A DNA stretch of 64,000 nucleotides. It comes from JANPCX01 sp966211815 (lineage in GTDB: Bacteria > Pseudomonadota > Gammaproteobacteria > Burkholderiales > Burkholderiaceae_C). This document shows, one piece after another, positions 8,396 through 17,492 of the stretch. Made by a program: the position numbers and the translations under genes. The notes under the pieces were generated by a model, which made no database searches, had not been told where the DNA came from, and saw nothing but the letters and a program-made list of their open reading frames with translations. The first letter of the stretch is position 1; each line of letters begins with the position of its first letter. The stretch is from assembly GCA_966211815.1 (NCBI GenBank), contig CBIHOD010000014.1, forward strand, positions 1-64,000, read 5' to 3'.

Positions 8396-9500
8396 ATGGA
8401 CGTCGAACACATCAACACCATTGGCAACACTTTGGCCGACCTGTCCCGCCGGACGGTCGACCTTCGGGGGTATCTTTGACTACGACCGCAAAGCACTGCG
8501 GCTGAACGAAGTCAACGCCGCCCTGGAAAACCCCAACGTCTGGAACGAGCCCAAACGGGCGCAGGAACTCGGCCGCGAGAAGCGCGAGCTGGACACCGTG
8601 GTCGAAACGATCGACCACCTCACCAGCAACCTGGCCGACAACACCGAGCTGTTCGAGATGGCCAAGGAGGAAGGCGACGACGCCTCGCTGCTGGCGATCG
8701 AGGCCGAGGCCGCCAAGCTCGAGGAGGTCGTCGCCAAGCTCGAATTCCGCCGCATGTTCAACAACCCGGCCGACCCGAGCAACTGCTTCATCGACATCCA
8801 GGCCGGCGCCGGCGGCACCGAGGCCTGCGACTGGGCCAGCATGCTGCTGCGCCAGTACCTGAAGTACGCCGAGCGCAAGGGCTTCAAGACCACGATGGAG
8901 GACGAGACGCCGGGCGACGTGGCGGGCATCAAGAGCGCCACGATCAAGGTCGAGGGCGAGTACGCCTTCGGCCTGCTGCGCACCGAGACCGGCGTGCACC
9001 GCCTGGTGCGCAAGAGCCCGTTCGACTCCTCCGGCGGCCGCCACACCAGCTTCGCCTCGCTCTTCGTCTACCCCGAGATCGACGACTCCATCGAGATCGA
9101 GATCAACCCGGCCGACGTGCGCACCGACACCTTCCGCGCCAGCGGCGCCGGCGGCCAGCACATCAACAAGACCGACTCGGCGGTGCGGCTGACGCACATC
9201 CCGACCGGCATCGTCGTGCAGTGCCAGGACGGCCGCAGCCAGCACAGCAACCGCGATGTCGCCTGGAAGCGCCTGCGCTCGCGCCTTTACGACCACGAGA
9301 TGCGCAAGCGCCAGGAAGAGCAGCAGAAGCTGGAAGACACCAAGACCGACGTCGGCTGGGGCCACCAGATCCGCTCCTACGTGCTGGACCAGAGCCGCAT
9401 CAAGGACCTGCGCACCAATTTCGAGGTCTCCAACACCCAGAAGGTGCTGGACGGCGACCTCGACGCGTTCATCGAGGCCAGCCTCAAGCAGGGGGTCTGA
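8396..9500 (+). CDS. prfB: Peptide chain release factor 2 (programmed +1 frameshift)
   Basis: Release factor 2 recognises UGA and UAA stop codons and triggers peptide release at the ribosome. The gene must be read as 8396-8476 joined to 8478-9500: an in-frame TGA at 8477-8479 is bypassed by a +1 shift, giving 367 aa, the usual RF2 length. The codon-recognition tripeptide SPF is in VRKSPFDSSGG and the catalytic GGQ in ASGAGGQHINKTDSAVR. It heads a plus-strand run with pepN, fbp and the DAHP synthase gene. Confidence 0.97.
8465..8480 (+). other. prfB autoregulatory frameshift site
   Basis: CGGGGGTATCTTTGAC carries the three classical parts: a Shine-Dalgarno-like GGGGG, a slippery CTT, and TGA followed by C, the weakest stop context for RF2. 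Low RF2 favours slipping and so raises RF2 synthesis. Confidence 0.95.
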
Positions 9501-9601
9501 CCGGCCCCGCCGCCGGGGCGCCCGCCGGGCGCGCCCGCGGCGGCCCTTTCATCAGCCCATCGGGTGCCCGCCACCCGTTCGTTCGCCAGGAAGAGAAAAC
9601 C

Positions 9602-12337
9602 ATGCGTGAAGGCAGCAGCTCCACCCTGATCCGCCGCGAGGACTACGTCGCGCCGGCCTACCTGATCCAGACGGTCGACCTCAGCTTCGACCTGGACCCC
9701 GCCAAGACCCTGGTCATCAACCGCATGCAGTTGCAGCGCAACCCGGCGGTCGCCGCGCAGCCGCTGCGCCTGCACGGCGAGGGCCTGAACCTGCTGCGCG
9801 TGCTGGTCAACGGCCAGAGCGTCTCGTTCCGCACCGAGGACCAAATGCTGGTGATCGACAGCGTGCAGGAGCTCGGCGAGGAGCCTTTCCTGCTGGAAAT
9901 CCGCAACACCTGCGCGCCCGAGAAGAACACCGAGCTGTCGGGGCTGTACACCTCCAGCGGCGGCTTCTTCACCCAGTGCGAGGCCGAGGGCTTCCGCCGC
10001 ATCACCTATTTCCTCGACCGGCCGGACGTGATGGCGGTCTACACCGTCACCCTGCGCGCGCCGAAGCGGGCCTACCCGGTGCTGCTGTCCAACGGCAACC
10101 TGGTCGAGCAGGGCGAACTCGACGGCGGGCGGCACTTCGCGAAATGGCACGACCCCTTCCCCAAACCGAGCTACCTGTTCGCGCTGGTGGCCGCCGACCT
10201 GGTGGCGCGCGAGCAGCACATCCGCACCCGCGGCGGCAAGGACCACCTGCTGCAGATCTTCGTGCGCCGGGGCGACCTCGACAAGACCGAGCACGCCATG
10301 GACTCGCTCATCGCCAGCGTGGTCTGGGACGAAGTGCGCTTCAAGCTGCCGCTGGACCTGGAACGCTTCATGGTCGTCGCCGTCGGCGACTTCAACATGG
10401 GCGCGATGGAGAACAAGGGCCTGAACATCTTCAACACCAAGTACGTGCTGGCCAACCCCGCCACCGCCACCGACGCCGACTACGCCGGCATCGAGAGCGT
10501 GATCGGCCACGAGTACTTCCACAACTGGACGGGCAACCGCGTCACCTGCCGCGACTGGTTCCAGCTCAGCCTGAAGGAGGGCCTGACCGTCTTCCGCGAC
10601 CAGGAGTTCAGCATGGACATGGCCGGCGGCGAATCGGCCCGCGCGGTCAAGCGCATCGAGGACGTGCGCGGCCTGCGCCAGGTGCAGTTCCCCGAAGACG
10701 CCGGCCCGATGGCCCACCCGGTGCGGCCCGACCAGTACGAGCAGATCAACAACTTCTACACCGCCACCGTCTACGAGAAGGGCTCCGAGGTGGTGCGCAT
10801 GATGCAGACGCTGGTGGGCCGCGAGGGCTTCGCCAAGGGCATGTCGCTCTACTTCGAGCGCCACGACGGCCAGGCCGTCACCTGCGACGACTTCGCGCAG
10901 GCCATCGCCGACGCCAACCCCGGCACCAAGCTCGCCGAGCTGCTGCCGCAGTTCAAGCGCTGGTACGCCCAGGCCGGCACGCCGCGCGTCGGCGCGCGCG
11001 GCCGCTACGACGCGCCGTCCCGCACCTACACCCTGATGCTCGACCAGTCCACCGCGCCCACGCCGGGCCAGCCCGAGAAGAAGCCTTTCGTCATCCCCGT
11101 CGCGCTCGGGCTGGTCGGCCGCAGCGGCAACCCGCTGCCCGTGCAGCTGGAGGGCGAGGCCGAGGCCACCGCCGACCGGGTGCTGGTGCTCAGCGAGGCG
11201 CGCCACTTCTTCACCTTCGTCAACCTCGACGAGGAGCCAGTGCCGTCGCTGCTGCGGGGCTTCTCCGCGCCGGTGGTGCTGAACGACGGCCTGGACGAGG
11301 CCGCGCTGCTGACGCTGCTGCGCCACGACAGCGACGCCTTCAACCGCTGGGAAGCCGGCCAGCGCCTCGCTTTGGCCCGCCTGCTCGCCGCCGTCAAGGC
11401 CGACGCGCCGCCGCAACTGGACGAACCCTTCGTCGAGGCGATGCGCGCCGTGCTGCGCGACCCCGGCCTCGACGCCGCCTTCAAGGAGCTGGTGCTGACG
11501 CTGCCGAGCGAGGTCTACGTGGCCGAACAGCTCGACGTCGTCGACCCGCAGCGCATCCACGCCGCGCGCCAGGGCCTGCGGCTGCAGCTGGCCCAGGTCC
11601 TGCGCGACGACTGGGCCTGGGCCGTCGAGAACCACGCCACGCCGGGCGGCTACTCGCCCGACGCGGTGTCCAGCGGCAAGCGCGCGCTGACCGGCCTGGC
11701 GCTGTCCATGCTCTGCCTGGACGCGGCCGCCACCGGAGACACCGTCTGGCCTGGCCGCGCCTACCAGCGCTTCAAGGACGCCGGCAACATGACCGACCGG
11801 CTGAACGCGCTCGGCGCGCTGGTGAATTCCCACGCCGAACTCGCGGCGCCCGCCTTGGCCCGTTTCTACGACCTGTTCCGCAACGAGCCCCTGGTGATCG
11901 ACAAGTGGTTCACCCTGCAGGCCACCGCGCCCGAGAAGGACGGCCAGGTCTTCGCCCGCGCCAAGGCGCTGATGCTGCACCCCGACTTCAGCCTGAAGAA
12001 CCCCAACCGCGCGCGCAGCCTGATCGCCGCGCTGTGCTCCGGCAACCCGGGCGCCTTCCACCGGCCCGACGGGGCCGGCTACGCCTTCTGGGCCGACCGC
12101 GTGCTCGACCTGGACGCCGCCAACCCGCAGCTGGCCGCGCGCATGGCCCGCGTGATGGACCGCTGGACCAAGCTGGCCGAGCCCTACCGCGCGGCCGCCC
12201 ACGCGGCGCTGCTGCGCGTGGCCGCCAAACCCGACCTGTCCCGCGACGTGCGCGAGATCATCAGCCATGCGCTGGCGTCCGCGGCGGACGCGCCCGCCGC
12301 TCCCACCCTTTCCTCATCCTCCTCCCCGTCACCATGA
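9602..12337 (+). CDS. pepN: Aminopeptidase N
   Basis: A cytoplasmic zinc metallopeptidase (family M1) that removes N-terminal residues from peptides. The start ATG at 9602 follows a CAGGAAGAG ribosome site. The exopeptidase signature GAMENKG is near residue 265. The zinc motif HEYFHNW is near 303, with the third ligand Glu in LSLKEGLT 18 residues after the HEXXH. The 911 aa length is slightly above the 870-aa E. coli enzyme. The C-terminus ends in a serine/proline-rich tail (PTLSSSSSPSP) that looks like read-through of former spacer. Its stop overlaps the fbp start (ATGA at 12334-12337). Confidence 0.96.
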   Translation: MREGSSSTLIRREDYVAPAYLIQTVDLSFDLDPAKTLVINRMQLQRNPAVAAQPLRLHGEGLNLLRVLVNGQSVSFRTEDQMLVIDSVQELGEEPFLLEIRNTCAPEKNTELSGLYTSSGGFFTQCEAEGFRRITYFLDRPDVMAVYTVTLRAPKRAYPVLLSNGNLVEQGELDGGRHFAKWHDPFPKPSYLFALVAADLVAREQHIRTRGGKDHLLQIFVRRGDLDKTEHAMDSLIASVVWDEVRFKLPLDLERFMVVAVGDFNMGAMENKGLNIFNTKYVLANPATATDADYAGIESVIGHEYFHNWTGNRVTCRDWFQLSLKEGLTVFRDQEFSMDMAGGESARAVKRIEDVRGLRQVQFPEDAGPMAHPVRPDQYEQINNFYTATVYEKGSEVVRMMQTLVGREGFAKGMSLYFERHDGQAVTCDDFAQAIADANPGTKLAELLPQFKRWYAQAGTPRVGARGRYDAPSRTYTLMLDQSTAPTPGQPEKKPFVIPVALGLVGRSGNPLPVQLEGEAEATADRVLVLSEARHFFTFVNLDEEPVPSLLRGFSAPVVLNDGLDEAALLTLLRHDSDAFNRWEAGQRLALARLLAAVKADAPPQLDEPFVEAMRAVLRDPGLDAAFKELVLTLPSEVYVAEQLDVVDPQRIHAARQGLRLQLAQVLRDDWAWAVENHATPGGYSPDAVSSGKRALTGLALSMLCLDAAATGDTVWPGRAYQRFKDAGNMTDRLNALGALVNSHAELAAPALARFYDLFRNEPLVIDKWFTLQATAPEKDGQVFARAKALMLHPDFSLKNPNRARSLIAALCSGNPGAFHRPDGAGYAFWADRVLDLDAANPQLAARMARVMDRWTKLAEPYRAAAHAALLRVAAKPDLSRDVREIISHALASAADAPAAPTLSSSSSPSP

Positions 12338-13344
12338 GCAAGAACATCAGCCTGACCCGCTACCTGGTCGAACAGCAGCGCCACAACGGCCACATCCCGG
12401 CGCAATTGCGCCTGCTGATCGAGGTCGTCGCCCGCGCCTGCAAGGGCATCAGCATCAGCGTCAACAAGGGCGCGCTCGGCGGCGTGCTGGGCAGCGCCGG
12501 CTCCGAGAACGTGCAGGGCGAGGTGCAGAAGAAGCTCGACATCATCGCCAACGAGGTGCTGATCGAGGCCAACGAATGGGGCGGCCACCTCGCCGCCATG
12601 GCCTCGGAAGAGATGGAAGGCATCTACGTGGTGCCCAACCGCTTTCCCCAGGGCGAATACCTGCTGATGTTCGACCCGCTCGACGGCTCCAGCAACATCG
12701 ACGTCAACGTCAGCATCGGCACCATCTTCTCGGTGCTGAAGAAGCCCGACGGCTCGGCCGGCGTGAGCGAGGCCGACTTCCTGCAGCCGGGCGCCACCCA
12801 GGCCGCGGCCGGCTACTGCCTCTACGGCCCCCAGACCACCCTGGTGCTCACCGTGGGCGACGGCGTGGCGATGTTCACCCTCGACCGCGAGCAGGGCTCC
12901 TGGGTGCTGACGCAGGACGACGTGAAGATCCCGGAGGACACCAAGGAATTCGCGATCAACATGAGCAACATGCGGCACTGGGCGCCGCCGGTGAAGCGCT
13001 ACATCGACGAATGCCTGGCCGGCAAGGACGGCCCGCGCGGCAAGGACTTCAACATGCGCTGGGTGGCCAGCATGGTGGCCGACGTGCACCGCATCCTGAC
13101 CCGCGGCGGCGTCTTCCTCTACCCCTGGGACAAGCGCGAGCCCGAGAAGGCCGGCAAGCTCCGCCTCATCTACGAAGCCAACCCGATGGCCTTCCTGGTC
13201 GAGCAGGCGGGCGGCGCCGCCACCAACGGCAGGCAGCGCATCCTCGACCTGACGCCCAAAGTACTGCACGAACGCGTAAGCGTGGTGCTCGGCTCCAGGA
13301 ACGAGGTCGACCGCGTCACCGCTTACCACAACGAAGCCCAGTAA
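12334..13344 (+). CDS. fbp: Fructose-1,6-bisphosphatase class 1
   Basis: This enzyme removes the 1-phosphate from fructose 1,6-bisphosphate, the committed gluconeogenic step. The metal and substrate motif FDPLDGSSNIDVN is present and the length of 336 aa is standard. The start codon overlaps the pepN stop as ATGA, and the upstream bases are a pyrimidine tract without a ribosome site. Translation is therefore probably coupled to pepN. The DAHP synthase gene follows after 22 bases. Confidence 0.96.
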   Translation: MSKNISLTRYLVEQQRHNGHIPAQLRLLIEVVARACKGISISVNKGALGGVLGSAGSENVQGEVQKKLDIIANEVLIEANEWGGHLAAMASEEMEGIYVVPNRFPQGEYLLMFDPLDGSSNIDVNVSIGTIFSVLKKPDGSAGVSEADFLQPGATQAAAGYCLYGPQTTLVLTVGDGVAMFTLDREQGSWVLTQDDVKIPEDTKEFAINMSNMRHWAPPVKRYIDECLAGKDGPRGKDFNMRWVASMVADVHRILTRGGVFLYPWDKREPEKAGKLRLIYEANPMAFLVEQAGGAATNGRQRILDLTPKVLHERVSVVLGSRNEVDRVTAYHNEAQ

Positions 13345-13366
13345 CCCCCACCCGAAGCCCACCGCC

Positions 13367-14488
13367 ATGCCGACCCTCGACGACCCCCTGCACGACCGCG
13401 AAGTCGGCAACCGCGACAGCACGCTTGACACCACCCGCATCGACGACACGCGCATCGGCGCGGTGCGCCCGCTGATCACGCCCGCACTGCTGCAGGAGCG
13501 CGTCCCGGTGGGCGACGACACCCTGGCCATGGTCGAGCGCAGCCGCGCCGCCATCGCCGACGTGCTGCACGGCCGCGACGACCGCCTCATCGTCGTGGTG
13601 GGCCCCTGCTCCATCCACGACCACGGCCAGGCCATCGAATACGGCCGCCGGCTGAAGGAAGCGGCCGACCGGCTTCAAGGCGACCTGCTCGTCGTGATGC
13701 GCGCCTATTTCGAGAAGCCGCGCACCACCGTCGGCTGGAAAGGCTTCATCAACGACCCGCACCTGGACGGCAGCTTCGCCATCAACGAAGGCCTGGAACG
13801 CGCGCGGCGCCTGTTGCTCGAACTGACCACGATGGGCCTGCCCACGGGAACCGAGTTCCTCGACCTGCTCAGCCCGCAGTACATCGCCGACCTGATCGCC
13901 TGGGGCGCGATCGGCGCCCGCACCACCGAGAGCCAGAGCCACCGCCAGCTGGCTTCCGGCCTGAGCTGCCCGGTGGGCTTCAAGAACGGCACCGACGGCA
14001 GCCTCAAGGTGGCCGCCGACGCGGTCCTCGCCGCCCAGGCGCCCCATGCCTTCATGGGCATGACCAAGATGGGCGTCGCGGCCATCTTCGAGACCCGCGG
14101 CAACGCCGACTGCCACGTCATCCTGCGCGGCGGCAAGGCGCCCAACTACGGCGCCGAGCACGTCGCCGCCGCCTGCGACACCTTGCGGGCCGCCGGGCTG
14201 CGCGAGCAGGTGATGGTCGACCTGTCGCACGGCAACAGCAGCAAGCAGCACCAGCGGCAGGTCGCCGTCGCCGCGGACGTCGCCGCCCAGATCGCCGGCG
14301 GCGAACGCCGCGTCACCGGCGTGATGATCGAAAGCCACCTCGAAGAAGGCCGCCAGGACCTGGTGGCAGGCCAGCCGCTCAAGCGCGGCGTGTCCATCAC
14401 CGACGCCTGCATCAGCATCGACCAGACTTTGCCGGTGCTGGAAGACCTCGCCGCCGCGGTGCGGCAGCGGCGCCAGAAAGCCGGTTGA
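13367..14488 (+). CDS. 3-deoxy-7-phosphoheptulonate (DAHP) synthase, class I
   Basis: The first enzyme of the shikimate pathway, condensing phosphoenolpyruvate and erythrose 4-phosphate. Class I (AroF/G/H-type) motifs are VVGPCSIHD, YFEKPRTTVGWKG, GARTTESQSHR, PVGFKNGTDG and VDLSHGNSSK. The 373 aa length is slightly longer than the 350-aa E. coli isozymes, with an extended polar N-terminus before RPLITPALL. Whether it is Tyr- or Phe-sensitive cannot be told from what I can read. It is probably co-transcribed with fbp (22-base gap). Confidence 0.95.
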   Translation: MPTLDDPLHDREVGNRDSTLDTTRIDDTRIGAVRPLITPALLQERVPVGDDTLAMVERSRAAIADVLHGRDDRLIVVVGPCSIHDHGQAIEYGRRLKEAADRLQGDLLVVMRAYFEKPRTTVGWKGFINDPHLDGSFAINEGLERARRLLLELTTMGLPTGTEFLDLLSPQYIADLIAWGAIGARTTESQSHRQLASGLSCPVGFKNGTDGSLKVAADAVLAAQAPHAFMGMTKMGVAAIFETRGNADCHVILRGGKAPNYGAEHVAAACDTLRAAGLREQVMVDLSHGNSSKQHQRQVAVAADVAAQIAGGERRVTGVMIESHLEEGRQDLVAGQPLKRGVSITDACISIDQTLPVLEDLAAAVRQRRQKAG

Positions 14489-14557
14489 CGGCCAGCCGTC
14501 GCGCAGCCCCGCCCCAAGCCCCGCGCGGCGCGCGATAAACCGCACCGGAGACAGCCC

Positions 14558-15172
14558 GTGGAGATCCCCCTGGAACAAAGCCTGCTGTCGACGCTGCTGC
14601 TGGCCACGATGGTCGCGGCCAGCCTGGCCGGCCTTTACGGCAACCCCGCCCTGGTCGAGCGCAACCTGTTCCGGCCCTACTGGCTGCTGCGCCGGCGCGA
14701 GTACCCCACCCTCGTCACCAGCGCGTTCCTCCACGCCGACCTGCCCCACCTGCTGTTCAACGCCTTCACCTTCTGGGCCTTCGCCTTCCCGCTGGAACGC
14801 GAGATCGGCACGACCGCCTTCGCGGCCCTGTACGCCTTCGGCCTGTTCATGAGCGACCTGGGCACCTACGTCAGGCAACGCGCCAACCCCCACTATCAAT
14901 GCCTCGGCGCCTCGGGCGCCATACTGGCGGTGCTGTTCGCTTCGATCGTCTATTTCCCCTCGGCTTCGATCTACATCCTGCCGATCCCGGTGCCCATCCC
15001 CGCCCCGCTCTTCGCCGTGGCCTACCTGGCCTACAGCTACTGGGCCGCCAAGAATGCGCGGGGGCGCGTCAACCACGACGCCCACCTGAGCGGCGCGTTG
15101 GCGGGCATCGCTTTCGTCGCGCTGACCGATCCGGCCGCCATGGCTCAGGCGGTGCGCGGCCTCTTGGGCTGA
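14558..15172 (+). CDS. Rhomboid-family intramembrane serine protease
   Basis: A polytopic membrane protein of 204 aa with about six hydrophobic segments. The start is GTG at 14558, seven bases after a CGGAGA ribosome site. The rhomboid catalytic pair is visible: Ser in CLGASGAILA in the middle and His in NHDAHLSGALAG near the C-terminus. FLHADLPHLLFNAFTFW matches the conserved loop 1/TM2 region. It probably cleaves single-pass membrane proteins within the bilayer; no substrate is suggested by the context. Confidence 0.88.
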   Translation: MEIPLEQSLLSTLLLATMVAASLAGLYGNPALVERNLFRPYWLLRRREYPTLVTSAFLHADLPHLLFNAFTFWAFAFPLEREIGTTAFAALYAFGLFMSDLGTYVRQRANPHYQCLGASGAILAVLFASIVYFPSASIYILPIPVPIPAPLFAVAYLAYSYWAAKNARGRVNHDAHLSGALAGIAFVALTDPAAMAQAVRGLLG

Positions 15173-15205
15173 ATGAACCGACGAACAAAAGGCACACGGC
15201 TTCCC

Positions 15206-15228
15206 AGCCCAGGCTATAATCCTGGGCT
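15206..15228 (+). promoter_or_regulatory. tRNA promoter -10 within a dyad
   Basis: A consensus TATAAT (15215-15220) lies 10 bases before the tRNA. It is nested in a perfect inverted repeat: AGCCCAGG (15206-15213) and CCTGGGCT (15221-15228). No strong -35 box is seen. Confidence 0.65.
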
Positions 15229-15230
15229 TC

Positions 15231-15306
15231 GCCGGTGTAGCTCAGTCGGTAGAGCAGCTCATTCGTAATGAGAAGGTCGGGTGTTCGATTCATCTCACCG
15301 GCACCA
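15231..15306 (+). tRNA. tRNA-Thr (anticodon CGU)
   Basis: A 76-nt cloverleaf. The acceptor arms GCCGGTG and CACCGGC pair perfectly and CCA is encoded. The D-arm is GCTCAGTCGGTAGAGC, the anticodon loop TTCGTAA gives CGU, and the T-loop is TTCGATT. The T-stem includes two G-U pairs. The 3' end is the left edge of a probable genomic island. Confidence 0.95.
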
Positions 15307-15350
15307 AACAACAAAAGCCAACCCTTATGGGTTGGCTTTTTGTTTTGGGC
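15301..15350. repeat. Left direct repeat of island (tRNA 3' end plus terminator), candidate attL
   Basis: This 50-base stretch begins at the last six bases of tRNA-Thr (GCACCA). It recurs at 48692-48741 with 46 of 50 identical bases, the first 25 being exact. It contains the tRNA terminator hairpin. Confidence 0.65.
15313..15347 (+). terminator. Rho-independent terminator of tRNA-Thr
   Basis: A 12-bp perfect stem AAAAGCCAACCC / GGGTTGGCTTTT with loop TTAT is followed by a T-rich tail. Confidence 0.9.
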
Positions 15351-15641
15351 AAAGCTCCGGCGATGCGGACTTACGGACGATTCTGCCTGCGCTTTAGGTT
15401 GAAAACGGCAGACCTGTTTGAGCCCGGTAAGACCTATTTTTGCTCTCAGCTCTCTAATATCGCGAAGCTGTGTCCAGCGGCGGAGGCAGAAGGAGCATTC
15501 ATGCGGTTGCTCCTGCGTCAAAAAGAGAGATTCGTTGTCATGACCGCCTACTCATTTGACCAGGCGCCGGGCCAGTCGGCCTGATCTTCACCGCTGTGCT
15601 TTCGACAGCAACCTGGTTTGTTGTGCTGGTTGGCTGCGACT
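15348..15641. other. Gene-free stretch between tRNA-Thr and recombinase relic
   Basis: About 295 bases with no supported gene. The minus-strand frame across the tRNA and terminator (containing GWLLLFGAG) is a translated-terminator artefact. Confidence 0.4.
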
Positions 15642-16560
15642 TCACAAGGCTTCCCCCTGCTCAATTTCGGCCCGCCTCATTTCTCCCACCAGAGGCATCA
15701 TGTCAAGCCCCAAGCTGTGCCACCCAGTCTCCCGCCAAACAATGTCCAGCCCGTCTTCGTGCAATTGCACCCGTTCGATGAGCAGTTGAGCGATGCGCTG
15801 CTTCTCTGCTGGGAAGAACGGCTGCCACTGGCCCATCTGCCGCACAGCGACAGTGGTTTGGGCTTCGTCAGTGGTGTCGTATCGCCTTTCGGTTGACGGG
15901 ATTGCGCCGCTCGCCATACCGCGATCATCATTCCGGCCGCTGCAAGCTCAGGTGGATTAGTTGAAGCACGATCTGCTCAATCTCGACAGCGGGCAGCGGG
16001 ACAACAACAGCCACTCGCTTGGATTTACCCGCGCCTCCCCCCTCCCCTGCTTGACCGCCGCCGCGCTACGTCGTTTGTACAAGTACGGCACGTAGTAGCG
16101 GTAGCGCTTGCCGTTCCTTTTGGTGGTGTAGGTGGGCAACATACGCTGGCCGTCGGCAGCGTAAAGCAGGCTAGCCAGCAAGGCGGGGGCTCGGTGTCTC
16201 GCTGCGGGGGGCCTTTCATTCTCTCGTTGACCAAGGCTCGCACAGAGTCCCACAAGGCCTGGGTCACGATGGCTTCATGCTGGCCGTGGTATGTCCGCCC
16301 CCTATGGGCTGTCTCGCCCAGGTATAGCCGATTGCGCAGCATCGCAAAGAGACATGGCTCTTCGATCGCCGGCCCTGACCTCAAACGCCCGGATTGAGCG
16401 ATCAGGACTTTGTGGTGTGGCCTTCGATCCAGTTCACGAGTTAGACAAGAAGCCGAGCCATGTTCGGCGTAACGAGCAAAGGTGTCGCGCACGAGCGCGA
16501 GGGGCGGTCGATTTTGTAGATCACCACTACGCCTACCCTGCCCGCTTTTCACGGGTACAC
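15642..16560 (-). pseudogene. Decayed serine recombinase (resolvase/invertase family)
   Basis: Several broken frames on the minus strand together cover a serine site-specific recombinase. VVVIYKIDRPSRS near 16530 is the end of the catalytic resolvase domain. It is joined by deletion to the recombinase domain (AMLRNRLYLGETAHRGRTYH and HEAIVTQALWDSV, 16250-16400). A frameshift near 16180 leads to the zinc-ribbon block DGQRMLPTYTTKRNGKRYRY, and a further break to the C-terminal part (FFPAEKQRIAQLLIERVQLH, 15700-15830). The catalytic N-terminus with its serine is missing, so it is inactive. Its position beside the tRNA suggests it is a relic of the island's mobility module or of a separate insertion. 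Confidence 0.8.
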
Positions 16561-16665
16561 CGTGAAATCAGTGAAGGTGAAACGCTGACAGGACCTGCGG
16601 GCGTATCGCCGCAACGAAAGAACGAAAAATCGGAAGGCAAGCCAGAGCTGCCTGACCATCGTATT

Positions 16666-17007
16666 TCACATGTGAAGATGCAGAGTCGGTAAATCGAAGG
16701 TGACATGGAATGCGAAGCACAACAGCCAGACGCCAAGTGCCACCCTGATGGCCCATCGCCAAATCCGATCCTTGTTCCACCCCTCAGCTACATGTGCAAA
16801 GACCAAGCCGATAAGGCCCCACTGGACGGCGGTAAGCGCAATGATCAAAGAGAGCTGAAGGGGTGTAAAGAAAAAAGGATAGGCAGAGATGAAGACCGGT
16901 ATCAGAAGCAGCCAGCCGAAGGCTGGAAGGAAACTCAACGGAATCGCCAACAAAAGCGGCCCAACGAGTGCAACAAAGAGGATGGTAAAAAATGCGCGGA
17001 GTGCCAT
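16666..17007 (-). CDS. Small membrane protein, last gene of the secretion operon
   Basis: A 113-aa protein with about three hydrophobic segments (FFTILFVALVGPLLLAIPL, LSLIIALTAVQWGLIGLVF, VALGVWLLCFAFHVTF). I do not recognise a family. The chosen start (ATG at 17007, MALRAFF) gives a compact hydrophobic protein; the long in-frame extension upstream is arginine-rich shadow sequence. It follows the last pseudopilin gene after 32 bases on the same strand, so it may belong to the secretion operon, or may be an unrelated hitchhiker. Confidence 0.55.
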   Translation of the reverse strand: MALRAFFTILFVALVGPLLLAIPLSFLPAFGWLLLIPVFISAYPFFFTPLQLSLIIALTAVQWGLIGLVFAHVAEGWNKDRIWRWAIRVALGVWLLCFAFHVTFDLPTLHLHM

Positions 17008-17039
17008 CGGAGTGATTTCAAGTTTTAGAGTTAAATGAT

Positions 17040-17492
17040 TCAGGGCAGTGGCACATAGGCAAATTCTCTCGATGTGTATGTAAGGCTCAGGGCGTCCCAC
17101 AGCTCGACCTTGATACCGCGAATCCCACCGCCGGGGGCGGGAATGAGTTTCCATTCTTTGAGACCGTTGTGCGGATTCAGATAAACCTGCCGCAAGTGCC
17201 GCCGCACCACCGGTCCACGCCGGTCTTCCAGCAGGTCTTCCAACTGCGCCGGGAACTGTTTCACCCCGCCCGGCCCGCTCTCGTAGTAGCTGCCGATCGC
17301 TCGCACAAACTCTTCGGCAACCCAGCGGCTTTGCTCGGCGCGCTGGCGCTGCGCGGTGGTGAACCAGACTTCCGACGCGGCGGTCAGGCCGATGCCCATC
17401 AGCGCAACGGCCAGCAAAAGGCCCAGGAAGGTGAAGCCGCCTTGGTGGACGGAATGACGCGGTCGCGGTGTCTTCATCGCCTGGGATCTCAC
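17040..17492 (-). CDS. Type II secretion pseudopilin lacking Glu5
   Basis: The prepilin cleavage site is in HQGGFTFLGLLLAVALMG, followed by a hydrophobic helix and a soluble domain of about 110 aa. Mature position 5, normally Glu, is Gly here. In classical T2SS the tip pseudopilin GspK is the one that lacks Glu5, so this may be the tip-type subunit, although it is much shorter than GspK. GTG at 17492 overlaps the previous stop as GTGA, consistent with the overlaps throughout this operon; ATG at 17477 is an alternative. Confidence 0.75.
   Translation of the reverse strand: MRSQAMKTPRPRHSVHQGGFTFLGLLLAVALMGIGLTAASEVWFTTAQRQRAEQSRWVAEEFVRAIGSYYESGPGGVKQFPAQLEDLLEDRRGPVVRRHLRQVYLNPHNGLKEWKLIPAPGGGIRGIKVELWDALSLTYTSREFAYVPLP

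Noticed and set aside
9377..12268. 963-aa minus-strand open frame opposite pepN
   Set aside because: Low-complexity Val/Gly/Arg sequence antisense to a clearly identified gene.
15069..15521. 150-aa minus-strand frame containing GWLLLFGAGEMNRTPDLL
   Set aside because: It translates the tRNA-Thr and its terminator, a known kind of false gene; the related frame at 48487-48849 is rejected for the same reason.
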